This document shows positions 37,470 through 52,006 of a stretch of DNA of 64,000 nt, piece after piece (within the stretch, counting starts at the first letter, position 1; the number at the start of each line of letters is the position of its first letter). The stretch lies in assembly GCF_040548815.1 (NCBI RefSeq), contig NZ_JBEPSM010000003.1, positions 62,001-126,000 on the forward strand, given 5' to 3'. Under the pieces are notes generated by a model that saw only the letters and a program-made list of their open reading frames with translations, did no database searches and was not told where the DNA came from. The translations under genes and the position numbers were made by a program. This stretch comes from Kaistia defluvii. GTDB taxonomy: Bacteria; Pseudomonadota; Alphaproteobacteria; Rhizobiales; Kaistiaceae.

Positions 37470-38614
37470 CCTCCGATCCCCTGACGCCAAAGCAGCTCGC
37501 TGCCGAGAAGGCGCGGCTGATCGCCGATGCGCTGGCCGAGGGCTTCAGCGTCGTCCGCGTCACCGGGCCGGACGCCATCCCGCTCGCGCCGGAACGCCTG
37601 CACGCCTTCCTGAGGGACGGCCACCACGGCTCGATGGCCTGGATGGAGGAGACGGCGGCACGCCGCGCCGATCCGACGGTTCTCTGGCCCGATGTCCGCA
37701 CCGTCATCATGCTCGGCCTGAATTATGGCCCGGAAGACGATCCGCGCGCTCTGCTCGAGGCGCGCGATCGCGGCAACATCTCCGTCTATGCCCGAAACCG
37801 CGACTATCACGATATCATCAAGGGCAAGCTGAAGCAGGTCGCCGGCCGGCTCGCCTCGCGCACGGGCGCGGAGGTCAAGGTCTTCGTCGATACGGCGCCG
37901 GTGATGGAGAAGCCGCTCGGCGAGGCGGCCGGCCTCGGCTGGCAGGGCAAGCACACCAATCTCGTCTCGCGCGAATTCGGCTCCTGGCTTTTCCTGGGCT
38001 CGATCTTCACGGCGCTGGAGCTGCCCGTCGATCCGCCCGAGACGGACCACTGCGGCAAGTGCCGCGCCTGCCTCGACGCCTGCCCGACAAACGCGTTTCC
38101 CTCGCCCTACCGGATCGATGCGCGGCGCTGCATTTCCTATCTGACGATCGAGAATGCCGGGCCGATCCCGCGCGAGTTCCGCGTCGCCATGGGCAACCGC
38201 ATCTATGGCTGCGACGATTGCCTGGCCGCCTGTCCCTGGAACAAGTTCGCCAAGGCCGCTTCGGAAATGAAGCTGAAGGCGCGGCCGGAATATGAGGGGC
38301 CGAGGCTCGCGGATCTCGTGGCGCTCGACGACGCGGCCTTCCGGGCGTTCTTTTCCGGCTCGCCGGTCAAGCGCATCGGGCGCGACCGCTTCGTGCGCAA
38401 TGTGCTGGTGGCGATCGGCAATTCCGGCGAGGCGGGCCTGCTGCCGGCGGTACGGACGCTGCTGGACGATCCGGCCCCGGTCGTCCGGGGCGCCGCCGTC
38501 TGGGCGTTTTCACGCCTGGCCGCGGCCGAGTTCGAGGCGTCCCGCTTGGCCGCGATGGCGGCGGAAACGGACGAGAGCGTGCGGGCCGAATGGGCCTATC
38601 CGTCGGCCAGCTGA
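37466..38614 (+). CDS. queG: Epoxyqueuosine reductase QueG, apparent CTG start
   Basis: About 382 residues if translation starts at CTG 37466, which overlaps the upstream TGA (CTGA), mimicking an ATGA coupling. No ATG, GTG or TTG occurs in frame between the upstream gene end and the ATG of GSMAWMEE, which would remove about 50 family residues ([19 protein letters not shown]). Two 4Fe-4S motifs, [12 protein letters not shown] (about 195) and [11 protein letters not shown] (about 249), cobalamin-site region [25 protein letters not shown], and a C-terminal HEAT repeat are present. It reduces epoxyqueuosine to queuosine in tRNA. Confidence 0.9.
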   Translation: MTSDPLTPKQLAAEKARLIADALAEGFSVVRVTGPDAIPLAPERLHAFLRDGHHGSMAWMEETAARRADPTVLWPDVRTVIMLGLNYGPEDDPRALLEARDRGNISVYARNRDYHDIIKGKLKQVAGRLASRTGAEVKVFVDTAPVMEKPLGEAAGLGWQGKHTNLVSREFGSWLFLGSIFTALELPVDPPETDHCGKCRACLDACPTNAFPSPYRIDARRCISYLTIENAGPIPREFRVAMGNRIYGCDDCLAACPWNKFAKAASEMKLKARPEYEGPRLADLVALDDAAFRAFFSGSPVKRIGRDRFVRNVLVAIGNSGEAGLLPAVRTLLDDPAPVVRGAAVWAFSRLAAAEFEASRLAAMAAETDESVRAEWAYPSAS

Positions 38615-38648
38615 AGATGGCGGGAAGAAAAGCGCGGCCATAAAACAA

Positions 38649-38801
38649 GCAAGACCCTCACCCAACCCTCTCCCGCGAGCGGGCGAGGGCTATGGGCCGG
38701 CGACTCTCCGGGAGACGGTGCCCTTTAAGCGCAGGCAGACTGATCGGGTGCAGGCGGCCCCCTCTACCGCTTGCGGGAGAGGGCTGGGGTGAGGGGCTTG
38801 C
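38649..38801. repeat. CCCTCTCCC-family palindromic repeat, copy 2
   Basis: GCAAGACCCTCACCC then CCCTCTCCCGC at 38649-38676 is mirrored by GCGGGAGAGGG then GGGGTGAGGG and CTTGC at 38773-38801. Fills most of the 292-bp gap between queG and gpmA, two convergent genes. Shares the segment ACCCTCTCCCGC, then AGCGGGCGAGGGCT, with the copy at 30750. Confidence 0.78.
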
Positions 38802-38906
38802 TGGGACTTCCCTTTCGGCTTCACCAACCGGTGTCGCCTTCGACCCTCAAAGGGCCCCGTCGGCGGCCGGATTTCGCGCATGCGTTCCAGCCGCCGGCTG
38901 ATTGGC

Positions 38907-39527
38907 TCAGCCCTTGAGGACCTTCTTCTCGGCAACGGTGGTGTCGGCGTTCAGGCGGTAGACGATCGGCACGCCGGTCTCGAGCTCGCGTTCGAGGATC
39001 TCGGCCGGCGTCAGGCCTTCCAGCGCCATGATCAGGGCGCGCAGCGAATTGCCATGCGCGGCCACGATCACCTTTTCGCCGCGCATCACCGGCGGCAGGA
39101 TGTTGAATATGTAATAGGGCCAGACGCGCGCGCCGGTGTCCTTGAGCGACTCGCCGCCGGGCGGCGGCACGTCATAGGAACGGCGCCAGATCTTGACCTG
39201 GTCCTCGCCCCATTTGGCGCGGGCGTCGTCCTTGTTGAGGCCGGAGAGATCGCCATAGTCGCGCTCGTTCAGCGCGAGGTCGCGGATCGTCGGCAGGTCG
39301 GGCTGGCCGAGCTCGCCGAGAATGAGCTTCAGCGTGTTCTGGGCGCGGCTGAGCTCGGAGGTGAAGGCGAGGCCGAAGGAGAGGTCGAGCGCCTTCAGGC
39401 GCTTGCCGGCGGCGGTCGCCTCGGCGATGCCCTGTTCCGTCAGTTCGGGGTCGCGCCAGCCGGTGAAGAGGTTCTTCAGGTTCCAGTCACTCTGGCCATG
39501 GCGCACGAGCACGAGAAGGCGATCCAT
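38907..39527 (-). CDS. gpmA: 2,3-bisphosphoglycerate-dependent phosphoglycerate mutase
   Basis: 206 residues from ATG 39527 with AGGAG upstream; the frame to 39611 is an unlikely extension. Phosphohistidine motif [13 protein letters not shown] at the N-terminus, [31 protein letters not shown] and [17 protein letters not shown] with the second His. It interconverts 3- and 2-phosphoglycerate. It is shorter than the E. coli 250-residue form, typical for alphaproteobacterial members. It lies 20 bp after dapB. Confidence 0.95.
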   Translation of the reverse strand: MDRLLVLVRHGQSDWNLKNLFTGWRDPELTEQGIAEATAAGKRLKALDLSFGLAFTSELSRAQNTLKLILGELGQPDLPTIRDLALNERDYGDLSGLNKDDARAKWGEDQVKIWRRSYDVPPPGGESLKDTGARVWPYYIFNILPPVMRGEKVIVAAHGNSLRALIMALEGLTPAEILERELETGVPIVYRLNADTTVAEKKVLKG

Positions 39528-39547
39528 ACGGAAGGCTCCTTTTGGGG

Positions 39548-40360
39548 TCAGTCGGTGAAGCCGAGCACGTCGGCCATGGAATAGCGGCCGGGCTTGCGGC
39601 CATGGGCCCATAGCGCCGCCTTGATGGCGCCACGGGCGAAAAGGGCGCGGTCCGACGCGTGATGCGACAGCGTGATCATCTCGCCCTCGCCGGCGAGCAT
39701 CACGGAATGGTCGCCGATGACGCTGCCGCCGCGCAAGGCGGCAAAGCCGATCGCGCCACGCGGGCGCGGGCCGGTGATGCCGTCGCGCACGCGGACGGCG
39801 TGCTCGGCGAGGTCGATCTCGCGCCCCTCGGCGGCGGCCTGGCCGAGCAGCAACGCGGTGCCGGACGGCGCATCGACCTTGTGGCGGTGGTGCATCTCGA
39901 GCACCTCGATGTCGAAATCCTCGTCCAGCGCGCGCGCGGCCTGGCGCACCAGCTGGGCGAGCAGGTTGACGCCGAGGCTCATATTGCCGGATTGCACGAT
40001 GGCGGCATGGCGGGCGGCCGCGTCGATGGCGGCGTGGTCCTCGGCCGACAGGCCGGTGGTGCCGATGACATGGACGATGCGGGCCTGGGCGGCGATTTCG
40101 GCAAAGCCCAGCGTCGCGGCGGGCGAGGTGAAGTCGAGCACGCCCTGCGCCTGGGCGAAGACCGGTAGCGGATCGTCGGAGATGGCGATGCCGAGCGCCG
40201 GCAGGCCGGCGACGACGCCCGCATCCTGGCCGACAAAGGGCGAACCCTCGCGTTCGATGGCGCCGGCGACGGTGACGCCCTCGGTCTCGGTGACGAGACG
40301 GATCAGCGTCCGACCCATGCGGCCGGCGGCACCGACGATGACGAGACCCATATCGGTCAT
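39548..40360 (-). CDS. dapB: 4-hydroxy-tetrahydrodipicolinate reductase
   Basis: 270 residues. NAD(P)-binding [17 protein letters not shown] at residues 6-22; [15 protein letters not shown]; catalytic [19 protein letters not shown] with the conserved His and Lys; and [24 protein letters not shown]. It makes tetrahydrodipicolinate for lysine and diaminopimelate. It lies in the minus-strand set pyrF-dapB-gpmA. Confidence 0.97.
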   Translation of the reverse strand: MTDMGLVIVGAAGRMGRTLIRLVTETEGVTVAGAIEREGSPFVGQDAGVVAGLPALGIAISDDPLPVFAQAQGVLDFTSPAATLGFAEIAAQARIVHVIGTTGLSAEDHAAIDAAARHAAIVQSGNMSLGVNLLAQLVRQAARALDEDFDIEVLEMHHRHKVDAPSGTALLLGQAAAEGREIDLAEHAVRVRDGITGPRPRGAIGFAALRGGSVIGDHSVMLAGEGEMITLSHHASDRALFARGAIKAALWAHGRKPGRYSMADVLGFTD

Positions 40361-40417
40361 GGCGAGTTTCCCCCGGTTGGTGAGCGCATATAGCAGGCCG
40401 GTGGCCGATGCGGGAGA

Positions 40418-41125
40418 CTAGATCGCCGAGGCGACCTCGATTTCGGAGAGAATGGCCTTGGCGGCGGCGCGCGGATCGGCGGCTTCCAGGATCGGGCGGG
40501 CGACCACAAGGTGGTCGGCGCCGGCGCGAATGGCGGCGGCGGGCGTCGCGATCCGCTTCTGGTCGCCGACGATCGATCCGGCCGGGCGAATGCCGGGCGT
40601 GACGATCGCCATGCCGGCGCCGACGACGGCGCGCATGGCGCCGGCCTCCTCCGGCGAGCAGACGATGCCGTTCATGCCGGCGGCGCGGGCGTCGGCGGCG
40701 CGGCGCGCCACCAGTTCCGCCGGGCCCACGGCATAGCCGGCGGCGGCGAGGTCGCTCTCATCCATCGAGGTCAGCACCGTCACCGCGAGCAGGCGCAGGT
40801 CGCTATCGCCCTTGCCCTGGACGGCCGCACGCATCGCCTTGGGATAGGCGTGGATGGTGCAGAAATGCATGCCGAGCTTGGCGATGTTCTGCACGGCGTG
40901 CTCGACCGTGTTGTCGATGTCGAGCAGCTTAACGTCGAGGAACACCTTCTTGCCCTGGTCGACCAGCCGCTCGGCAAAGGTCAGGCCGCCGGCGAAGCAG
41001 AGCTGCAGGCCGACCTTGTAGAAGGTCACGGTATCGCCAAGGGTCGCGACCATCTCCTGTGCCGCGTCCACGGTGGGGACGTCGAGGCCGACGATCAGGC
41101 GGTCGCGAATATCGAGCAGGGGCAT
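40418..41125 (-). CDS. pyrF: Orotidine 5'-phosphate decarboxylase
   Basis: 235 residues. [17 protein letters not shown], catalytic [16 protein letters not shown] (D-x-K-x-x-D), [14 protein letters not shown] and [21 protein letters not shown] with the phosphate-gripping region. It forms UMP from OMP. It is downstream of the PmtA-like gene by 181 bp and upstream of dapB by 57 bp. Confidence 0.98.
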   Translation of the reverse strand: MPLLDIRDRLIVGLDVPTVDAAQEMVATLGDTVTFYKVGLQLCFAGGLTFAERLVDQGKKVFLDVKLLDIDNTVEHAVQNIAKLGMHFCTIHAYPKAMRAAVQGKGDSDLRLLAVTVLTSMDESDLAAAGYAVGPAELVARRAADARAAGMNGIVCSPEEAGAMRAVVGAGMAIVTPGIRPAGSIVGDQKRIATPAAAIRAGADHLVVARPILEAADPRAAAKAILSEIEVASAI

Positions 41126-41306
41126 GGGTCGGGCCTTCTGGTTCCGCCGCGCTTCCGGCGGCGTGTCGGGATCAATTCGCGCGGCAACGTCCGGTTGGCA
41201 AGTCTCGGATCCACGTCACGCTGCGCACGTTCGCGCGACGCGGAAGCCGCGGGGCGGCTCGGGCAGGGGGCAGGGCGTCCAGGGCGGGCAAACGGATGTC
41301 GCGGGA

Positions 41307-41903
41307 TCAGTGGGTGCGCCGATAGACCCAGACGCGGGCGGGCGGCACGTTCTTCATCACCCAGCCGGTATGCGAGGTGGAGAACAGGTCCGGATCGGGC
41401 GGGATGGGGGAGTTCAGTCCGTAGGAGAACTGGATGAAGGGCTGGCCCGGCTGCAGGCGGGCGAAGGCGGCGCTGATCAGCGCGCTGCGGCGGTTTGGCG
41501 GCTGGGTCAAAAGCGGCAGGCTGGAGATCACCGCGCCGACCGGGCCATCGACGCAGCCGGCGAGCGACTCGTCGAAGGCATAGGCGTCGCCCTGGATGAT
41601 CCGCACGCCCTGGAACCGCTTTTCCAAGAGCCGGCAGAAATCGGCGCTGTATTCGATCGAGGTGATCCGATCGGCGGCCACGCCCCGTTCCAGCAGCGCC
41701 TTGGTGACGACCCCGGTGCCGGGCCCGAGCTCGATGATGGGCAGGGTGTTCTCGGGATCGATGAAGCTCGCCATCAGCTTGGTCAGCGCCTTGCCGGAAG
41801 GACTGACCGCGCCCATGGACAGGGGCTTGCCCATCCAGCTCCGAAAGAAGCGGACTTCGTCCGCCACAAGCGCCTTGAACTTCCGCTTCTGGATTGAGGA
41901 CAT
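41307..41903 (-). CDS. pmtA: Class I SAM methyltransferase, PmtA-like phosphatidylethanolamine N-methyltransferase
   Basis: 198 residues, the size of the rhizobial PmtA. The SAM site ELGPGTGVVTKALLERG starts at residue 58 (motif I), with SIEYSADFCRLLEKRF and a C-terminal PPARVWVYRR. N-terminus VRFFRSWMGKPLSMGAVSPSG matches PmtA-type and related rRNA-adenine-dimethylase-like proteins. The enzyme would methylate PE stepwise to phosphatidylcholine, a membrane lipid of plant- and host-associated alphaproteobacteria. Substrate is inferred; a different small-molecule methyltransferase cannot be excluded. It lies 70 bp downstream of dnaJ. Confidence 0.7.
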   Translation of the reverse strand: MSSIQKRKFKALVADEVRFFRSWMGKPLSMGAVSPSGKALTKLMASFIDPENTLPIIELGPGTGVVTKALLERGVAADRITSIEYSADFCRLLEKRFQGVRIIQGDAYAFDESLAGCVDGPVGAVISSLPLLTQPPNRRSALISAAFARLQPGQPFIQFSYGLNSPIPPDPDLFSTSHTGWVMKNVPPARVWVYRRTH

Positions 41904-41973
41904 TCAGCACCCGAATCGTTGATGAGCGGACTATGCGCGAGAGTTCGCGGCAATCCTGTGGCACTCTATCGCG

Positions 41974-43113
41974 TCAGGTGCCGCCAAAGAAGTCTCGGAT
42001 CCGGGCAAAGAATCCGGCTGATTCGGGATTGGTCTCTTCCGACGATGCCTTCTCGAACTCCTCCAGCAGCTCGCGCTGCCGGCGTGACAGGTTCCGCGGC
42101 GTCTCGACGACGACCTGGATGTACATGTCGCCCATCTGGCTGGAGCGCAGAACGGGCATGCCCTTGCTCTTCAGGCGGAACTGCTTGCCGGTCTGGGTGC
42201 CGTCCGGAACCTTGACCCGGGTCTTGCCGCCATCGACGGTCGGCACGTCGAACTGGCCGCCCAGGGCCGCCGTGGTCAGCGAAATCGGCACGCGACAGAA
42301 GATGTCGGCGCCTTCGCGCTGGAACAGGCTGTGCGGCTTGACCGACAGGAACAGGTAGAGATCGCCGGTCGGGCCGCCGCGCAGGCCGGCCTCGCCCTCG
42401 CCGGACAGGCGGATGCGGGTGCCGTCCTCGATGCCGGCCGGGATGTTGACGGAGAGCGTGCGCTCCTGCGTCTTGCGGCCGGAACCGGCGCATTTGTCGC
42501 AGGGGTCGGAGATGATCTCGCCGCGGCCCTGGCAGGTCGGACAGGTGCGCTCGATCGAGAAGAAGCCCTGCGCCGCACGGACGCGGCCATGGCCCTCGCA
42601 GGTCGTGCAGACCTTGGGGTGCGAGCCCGGCTTGGCGCCGGTGCCGTTACAGGCGTCGCAGGCGACCTTGGTCGGGACATGCACTTCCGCGGTCTTGCCG
42701 GAGAAGGCTTCCTCGAGCGTGATTTCCATGTTGTAGCGCAGGTCGGCGCCGCGCTCGCGGCCGCCGGAACGCTGGCCACCGCCGCCGCGACGTCCGCCGC
42801 CCATGAACTCGCCGAAGATGTCGTCGAAGATATCGGACATGGACGAGGAGAAATCGCCGGAGAAGCCCGGACCACCGCCGCCGCCATTCTCGAACGCGGC
42901 ATGGCCGAAACGATCATAGGCCGCGCGCTTCTGCGGGTCCTTGAGCATCTCGTAGGCTTCGTTGATTTCCTTGAACTTGGCCTCGGCGGTGTGATCGCCC
43001 GGGTTCTTGTCCGGGTGATACTGCATCGCGAGCTTGCGGAAGGCGACCTTCAGGCCCTTGTCGTCGCAATCGCGCGCGACGCCCAGCAACTCATAATAAT
43101 CGACTTTTGCCAT
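41974..43113 (-). CDS. dnaJ: Chaperone DnaJ
   Basis: 379 residues from ATG 43113 ([12 protein letters not shown]); the open frame reaches 43179 but adds a non-family leader. J domain with the HPD motif ([12 protein letters not shown]), a G/F-rich linker, four zinc-finger CXXCXGXG repeats ([32 protein letters not shown]), and two C-terminal substrate domains. It stimulates DnaK ATPase. It follows dnaK by 140 bp with a hairpin between. Confidence 0.98.
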   Translation of the reverse strand: MAKVDYYELLGVARDCDDKGLKVAFRKLAMQYHPDKNPGDHTAEAKFKEINEAYEMLKDPQKRAAYDRFGHAAFENGGGGGPGFSGDFSSSMSDIFDDIFGEFMGGGRRGGGGQRSGGRERGADLRYNMEITLEEAFSGKTAEVHVPTKVACDACNGTGAKPGSHPKVCTTCEGHGRVRAAQGFFSIERTCPTCQGRGEIISDPCDKCAGSGRKTQERTLSVNIPAGIEDGTRIRLSGEGEAGLRGGPTGDLYLFLSVKPHSLFQREGADIFCRVPISLTTAALGGQFDVPTVDGGKTRVKVPDGTQTGKQFRLKSKGMPVLRSSQMGDMYIQVVVETPRNLSRRQRELLEEFEKASSEETNPESAGFFARIRDFFGGT

Positions 43114-43205
43114 GGTGCCCGTGGTGCAAACGAGTCGGAACTCAAATTCGGAGCCGAAACTCAAGGGTGGACGGCACAAGCGGGGGCCGTGCCTGGATAG
43201 GATAG

Positions 43206-43230
43206 AGGCCCGGCGCGCTGCGCCGGGCCT
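43206..43230 (-). terminator. Hairpin between dnaK and dnaJ, possible partial terminator
   Basis: AGGCCCGGCGC (43206-43216) and GCGCCGGGCCT (43220-43230) form a perfect 11-bp stem with a GCT loop, 24 bp past the dnaK stop. No T run follows on the minus strand. It may lower dnaJ transcription or protect the dnaK mRNA end rather than end transcription fully. Confidence 0.6.
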
Positions 43231-43253
43231 CCTGGTTCATGCGAGACGCGTGA

Positions 43254-45155
<1,902 letters not shown>

Positions 45156-45294
45156 ATTCTCTCTCCTTTTGGCGGGCCGTGCGGACCCTCTTCGAGGCTT
45201 CCGCCGTGCCGGGCAGGTGCCCGTACGGCCCCCATGAACACTGTGATTTGCGCGGTATCGGCAAAGCATGCCGGCCTACGCAGGTTCTGCGCGT

Positions 45295-45323
45295 ATATAA
45301 GAAGATGCCTAAACCGCCGCAAG
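45295..45323 (-). promoter_or_regulatory. Candidate RpoH promoter of dnaK
   Basis: Minus strand: CTTGCG (45323-45318), 16 bases, CTTATAT (45301-45295). The -10 box is an exact match to CYTATNT and the -35 keeps CTTG. A leader of about 130 nt to the dnaK ATG would follow. Confidence 0.55.
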
Positions 45324-45379
45324 GCGGCTCTCATTGCGATTGAGGCCCATCTTTCGTTCCAGAGGTACATTCTCCAGCA

Positions 45380-46042
45380 ATGGTCACAAGTGAGCGGCAT
45401 ACGCCGCCTTTGCAAGGGTTCCGGCTCGTGCCGGGAAGGTTCGATCGTTCCGCCCAGGAAGCCCTGCGCGACGCGATCCGGGCCATCGTCGTCGCCGCCC
45501 CGCTCTACCGGCCGAGCATGCCGCGAACCGGCAAGCCGTTTTCGGTGCGGATGACCAATTGCGGCGTCCTCGGCTGGGTCTCAGACCAGACCGGCTACCG
45601 TTACCAGCCGACCCATCCGGTGACGGGCGAGCCCTGGCCCGCCATCCCGCCGATGCTGCTCGACCTCTGGCGGGAACTGGCCGATTATCCCGAACCGCCG
45701 GAAGCCTGCCTGATCAATTTCTACGATGCGGACGCCCGTCTAGGTCTCCACCAGGATGCCGACGAAGAAGAGTTCGCGGCCCCCGTGCTCTCCGTCTCGC
45801 TCGGCGACACCTGCCTGTTCCGCATCGGCGGAACCAGGCGAAGCGATCCGACCCGGTCGATCCGTCTCGCTTCCGGAGATGTGGTGCTGCTCGGCGGCGA
45901 GGCAAGGCTCGCCTTTCATGGCGTCGACCGGATCTATCCCGCCACCTCGACGTTGCTTGCACAAGGCGGGAGAATCAATCTGACGTTGCGCCGCATCACG
46001 AAACCGGCCAGCGCTATTCCCGCTTCGGGATTTCTTCGTTAA
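45380..46042 (+). CDS. alkB: Alpha-ketoglutarate-dependent DNA repair dioxygenase AlkB
   Basis: 220 residues. The Fe(II) site is H124-x-D126 (NFYDADARLGLHQDADE) and H180 (AFHGVDRI); R198 and R204 in GGRINLTLRR bind 2-oxoglutarate. These spacings match E. coli AlkB (H131, D133, H187, R204, R210). TGYRYQPTHPVTGEPWPAIP is the substrate lid. It oxidatively removes methyl groups from 1-meA and 3-meC. It is divergent from dnaK and stands 41 bp before pncA; no ada gene is adjacent. Confidence 0.95.
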   Translation: MVTSERHTPPLQGFRLVPGRFDRSAQEALRDAIRAIVVAAPLYRPSMPRTGKPFSVRMTNCGVLGWVSDQTGYRYQPTHPVTGEPWPAIPPMLLDLWRELADYPEPPEACLINFYDADARLGLHQDADEEEFAAPVLSVSLGDTCLFRIGGTRRSDPTRSIRLASGDVVLLGGEARLAFHGVDRIYPATSTLLAQGGRINLTLRRITKPASAIPASGFLR

Positions 46043-46083
46043 CTAAGGCCGTCAAACGTTCTTGCGCCAATAAAGGAAACGTC

Positions 46084-46710
46084 TTGCCTGATTCAAACAG
46101 CGTCCTGATCGTCACGGATATCCAGAACGACTTTCTGCCGGGCGGTGCCCTGGCAGTGACGGACGGCGACGCGATCCTCCCGCTGGTCAACGACCTGGCC
46201 CGGCGCTTCAAGAATGTCGTGATCACGCAGGATTGGCATACAGCCGGCCATATCTCGTTTGCCTCGGCCCATGCCGGCCGCAAGCCCTTCGAGACGATCA
46301 GCCTGCGCTACGGCCCGCAGGTGCTCTGGCCGGACCATTGCATCCAGGGCACGCAGGGCGCGGCGCTCGCCTCGGGCCTCGATATTCCCCATGCCCAGCT
46401 GATCCTGCGCAAGGGCTACCACGCCCATGCCGACAGCTATTCGGCCTTCTTCGAGGCCGACCGCAAGACGCCGACCGGCCTCACCGGCTATCTGTTCGAG
46501 CGCAGCATCGAGGAAGTCTTCGTGGTCGGTCTTGCCACCGATTTCTGCGTGTCCTGGACGGCGCAGGATGCGCGCGCCCATGGCTTCAAGACGACGGTGA
46601 TCGAGGATGCCTGCCGGGCCATCGACACCGAGGGGTCGCTCGCCGAGGCGATCGCCGTGATGGACCGCGCCGGCGTGCGCCGGGTCCGCTCGGAAGCCCT
46701 CGCGGCCTGA
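46084..46710 (+). CDS. pncA: Nicotinamidase PncA
   Basis: 208 residues from a TTG at 46084, preceded by AAAGGAAA; no better start exists. Isochorismatase fold with Asp12 in VLIVTDIQNDFLPGGAL, metal-binding TQDWHTAGHISFAS, the Lys in LRKGYHAHADSYSAF, and the catalytic Cys in GLATDFCVSWTAQDA. It deamidates nicotinamide to nicotinate for NAD salvage and would convert pyrazinamide. It converges on maeB; a short GC hairpin (CGGCGC/GCGCCG, about 46719-46754) lies in the 63-bp gap. Confidence 0.95.
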   Translation: MPDSNSVLIVTDIQNDFLPGGALAVTDGDAILPLVNDLARRFKNVVITQDWHTAGHISFASAHAGRKPFETISLRYGPQVLWPDHCIQGTQGAALASGLDIPHAQLILRKGYHAHADSYSAFFEADRKTPTGLTGYLFERSIEEVFVVGLATDFCVSWTAQDARAHGFKTTVIEDACRAIDTEGSLAEAIAVMDRAGVRRVRSEALAA

Positions 46711-46773
46711 CACGAAAACGGCGCAGAAACCCTCAGGCCTCCGCGCCGCTTGGACTATCCTCGATGATGAGGT

Positions 46774-49056
<2,283 letters not shown>

Positions 49057-49209
49057 GGAGAGGGCTCGGCGTCAGGCGTTTCCGGGGCGGACGGCATTCG
49101 CCGTCTCAAAAATGCGGATGCGGACGATATCACCGGTTTCTGTGATCTCAAGCATGCCGATCGCGGTCGCGAGGGTGAAACACCTTCAACGTTTTGCTAG
49201 CGTCGCGCC

Positions 49210-51924
49210 ATGCTTGATCCCCGCTCCGCCCCCGACGCCGCCGCGCTCCGTCCCACGCCGATGATGGAGCAGTTCCTCGAGATCAAGGAAGCCAACCCCG
49301 GCAGCCTGCTTTTCTACCGGATGGGCGACTTCTACGAGATGTTCTTCGAGGATGCGGAGATCGCCTCCCGGGCGCTCGGCATCACCTTGACCAAGCGCGG
49401 CAAGCATCTTGGCGACGACATCCCGATGTGCGGCGTGCCGGTCCATGCCGCCAATGACTATCTGCAGAAGCTGATCTCGCTGGGACATCGGGTCGCGGTC
49501 TGCGAACAGCAGGAAGATCCGGCCGAGGCGAAGAAGCGGCCCGGCAAATCGGTGGTCAAGCGCGGCGTCGTCCGTCTGGTGACGCCGGGCACGCTGACCG
49601 AGGACACGCTGCTCGACGCCGGCCGCAACAACTATCTCGCCGCGGTGGCGCGGCTGCGCGGCGCGGCGGCGGATGGCAGCGACCGCTTCTCTATCGCCTG
49701 GATCGACATCTCGACCGGCGATTTCCGCCTGGCCGAGACCGACCAGCTGCGGCTTTCCGCCGATATCGCCCGCGTCGATCCGCGTGAGCTCCTGGTGCCC
49801 GACAGCTTCTTCGCCGATGACACGCTCGGCCCCTTCGTGCGCGAGCTTGCCGTCGCCGTGACGCCGCTGCCCGGCGCTTTCTTCGATGGTGCGACCGCAG
49901 GCGCCCGCCTCGCCGCCTATTTCGGCGTCAACACGCTGGACGGCCTTGGCTCCTTCTCCCGCGTCGAGCTTTCGGCGGCGGCGGCGGCGCTCGCCTATGT
50001 CGAGAAGACGCAGATCGGCGAGCGGCCGCCGCTGTCGCGCCCGGTGCGCGAGAGCGACGGCGCGGTGATGCTGATCGACGCCGCCACCCGCGCCAATCTC
50101 GAGCTGGTGCGCACGCTGTCGGGCGAGCGGCGCGGCAGCCTGCTCGCGGCGATCGACCGCACCGTGACGGGCGCCGGATCGCGGCTCTTGGCCGAGCGGC
50201 TGTCCAGCCCCTCGACCGACCCTGATCTGATCGAGCGACGGCTCGACGCGCTCGACTACATGCTGAAGCTCGGCCGTCGCCGGGGCGTGATCCGAGAGGC
50301 GCTGGGCGCCAGCCCCGATCTCGCCCGCGCCCTGTCGCGCCTGTCGCTCAATCGCGGCGGCCCGCGCGATCTCGCCGGCATCCGCTTCTCGCTCGATGCC
50401 GCGGCGCGCCTGGCCGAGGTGCTTGGCGAGGCCGATGCGGCGCTGCCGGAGGAACTCGTCGCCGCCCGCGCCGCGCTGGTCGGCGCGCCGCACGATCTCG
50501 CCGCCGAACTGGCGGGCGCGCTGGCCGACGAACTGCCGCTGTTGAAGCGCGATGGCGGCTTCGTCCGTCCGGGCTATGACGCCGATCTCGACACGACGCG
50601 GGCGCTGCGCGACGAAAGCCGCCAGGTGATCGCCGGGCTGCAGGCGACCTATTCGGCCGAGACCGACATCAAGGCGCTGAAGATCAAGCACAACAACGTG
50701 CTCGGCTACTTCATCGAGGTGCCGCAGCAATATGGCGAGCGGCTGCTCGGCGCCGATTATGCCGGCCGCTACATCCATCGCCAGACCATGGCCGGCGCCA
50801 TGCGCTTCATTACCACGGAGCTCGCCGACCTGGAGGCGAAGATCGCTTCCGCCGGCGACCGGGCGCTGGCGATCGAGCAGGCGACTTTTGACGCGCTGCT
50901 GGCGCATGTCGTCGGCGTCTCGGACGCGCTGAAGGCGGTGGCCGCGGCGCTGGCGGTGATCGACGTGACGGCGGCGCTGGCGACGCTCGCCGAGACCGAC
51001 AACTACGCCCGGCCGGTGGTCGATCACTCGCTCGCCTTCTCGATCCAGGGTGGCCGCCATCCGGTGGTCGAGCAGGCGCTGAAGCGCGAGGGCAGCGTTG
51101 CCTTCGTCGCCAATGGTTGCGAACTCGGCGCGCGCAAGGAAGGCAAGCCCGGCCGGATCTGGCTGATCACCGGTCCGAACATGGCCGGTAAGTCGACCTT
51201 CCTGCGCCAGAACGGCCTGATCGCCATCCTGGCCCAGATCGGCTCCTATGTGCCGGCGGACAGCGCCCATATCGGCATCGTCGACCGGCTGTTCAGCCGC
51301 GTCGGCGCGGCCGACGACCTTGCCCGCGGGCGCTCCACCTTCATGGTCGAGATGGTCGAGACGGCGGCGATCCTCAACCAGGCGACCGACCGCTCGCTGG
51401 TGATCCTCGACGAGATCGGCCGCGGCACCGCGACCTTCGACGGCCTGTCGATTGCCTGGGCGGCGATCGAGCATCTGCACGAGGTCAACCGCTCGCGCGG
51501 CCTGTTCGCCACGCATTATCACGAGCTGACTGCGCTGTCGCAGCGGCTCGATCGGCTGGAAAACGCCACCGTCCGGGTCAAGGAATGGAATGGCGACGTC
51601 GTCTTCCTGCACGAGATCGTCGCCGGCGCCGCCGATCGTTCCTATGGCATCCAGGTGGCGAAGCTCGCTGGCCTGCCGGCTTCGGTGGTGGCGCGGGCGC
51701 GCGACGTACTCTCGCATCTGGAGGAAACCGACCGGAAATCCCCGGCGGCGACGCTGATCGACGATTTGCCGCTTTTCGCGGTTTTGGCCGCGAAACCGCA
51801 GCCTGTCGTTGCGGAAGATCCGCTCGGCCCCGTGCTCGACGGGCTGCAGCCGGACGAAATGACCCCGCGCGAGGCGCTGGAGGCGCTTTACCGGTTGAAG
51901 GCGCTGCGGCCGCGTCACCCCTGA
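49210..51924 (+). CDS. mutS: DNA mismatch repair protein MutS
   Basis: 904 residues. The mismatch-reading F-x-E motif is in [17 protein letters not shown] near residue 38; connector, lever and clamp follow. The ATPase has Walker [17 protein letters not shown] near 655, [16 protein letters not shown], Walker [20 protein letters not shown] and the HTH-dimer end [11 protein letters not shown]. It recognises mispairs and insertion loops. It heads a rightward series; glnD begins 82 bp later. Confidence 0.98.
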   Translation: MLDPRSAPDAAALRPTPMMEQFLEIKEANPGSLLFYRMGDFYEMFFEDAEIASRALGITLTKRGKHLGDDIPMCGVPVHAANDYLQKLISLGHRVAVCEQQEDPAEAKKRPGKSVVKRGVVRLVTPGTLTEDTLLDAGRNNYLAAVARLRGAAADGSDRFSIAWIDISTGDFRLAETDQLRLSADIARVDPRELLVPDSFFADDTLGPFVRELAVAVTPLPGAFFDGATAGARLAAYFGVNTLDGLGSFSRVELSAAAAALAYVEKTQIGERPPLSRPVRESDGAVMLIDAATRANLELVRTLSGERRGSLLAAIDRTVTGAGSRLLAERLSSPSTDPDLIERRLDALDYMLKLGRRRGVIREALGASPDLARALSRLSLNRGGPRDLAGIRFSLDAAARLAEVLGEADAALPEELVAARAALVGAPHDLAAELAGALADELPLLKRDGGFVRPGYDADLDTTRALRDESRQVIAGLQATYSAETDIKALKIKHNNVLGYFIEVPQQYGERLLGADYAGRYIHRQTMAGAMRFITTELADLEAKIASAGDRALAIEQATFDALLAHVVGVSDALKAVAAALAVIDVTAALATLAETDNYARPVVDHSLAFSIQGGRHPVVEQALKREGSVAFVANGCELGARKEGKPGRIWLITGPNMAGKSTFLRQNGLIAILAQIGSYVPADSAHIGIVDRLFSRVGAADDLARGRSTFMVEMVETAAILNQATDRSLVILDEIGRGTATFDGLSIAWAAIEHLHEVNRSRGLFATHYHELTALSQRLDRLENATVRVKEWNGDVVFLHEIVAGAADRSYGIQVAKLAGLPASVVARARDVLSHLEETDRKSPAATLIDDLPLFAVLAAKPQPVVAEDPLGPVLDGLQPDEMTPREALEALYRLKALRPRHP

Positions 51925-52006
51925 CGCGCCGCCTCCTATTGGCGCGGGCGCAAAAAGCGGTTTACGGTCCGGGCAGATTTCCCATGCCCCAACGTCGATT
52001 GCCTCC

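Noticed and set aside
46711..46773. Terminator between pncA and maeB
   Set aside because: CGGCGC/GCGCCG and a small CCTC/GAGG hairpin exist, but the loops are long or the stems short and no T run follows, so it is mentioned only in passing.
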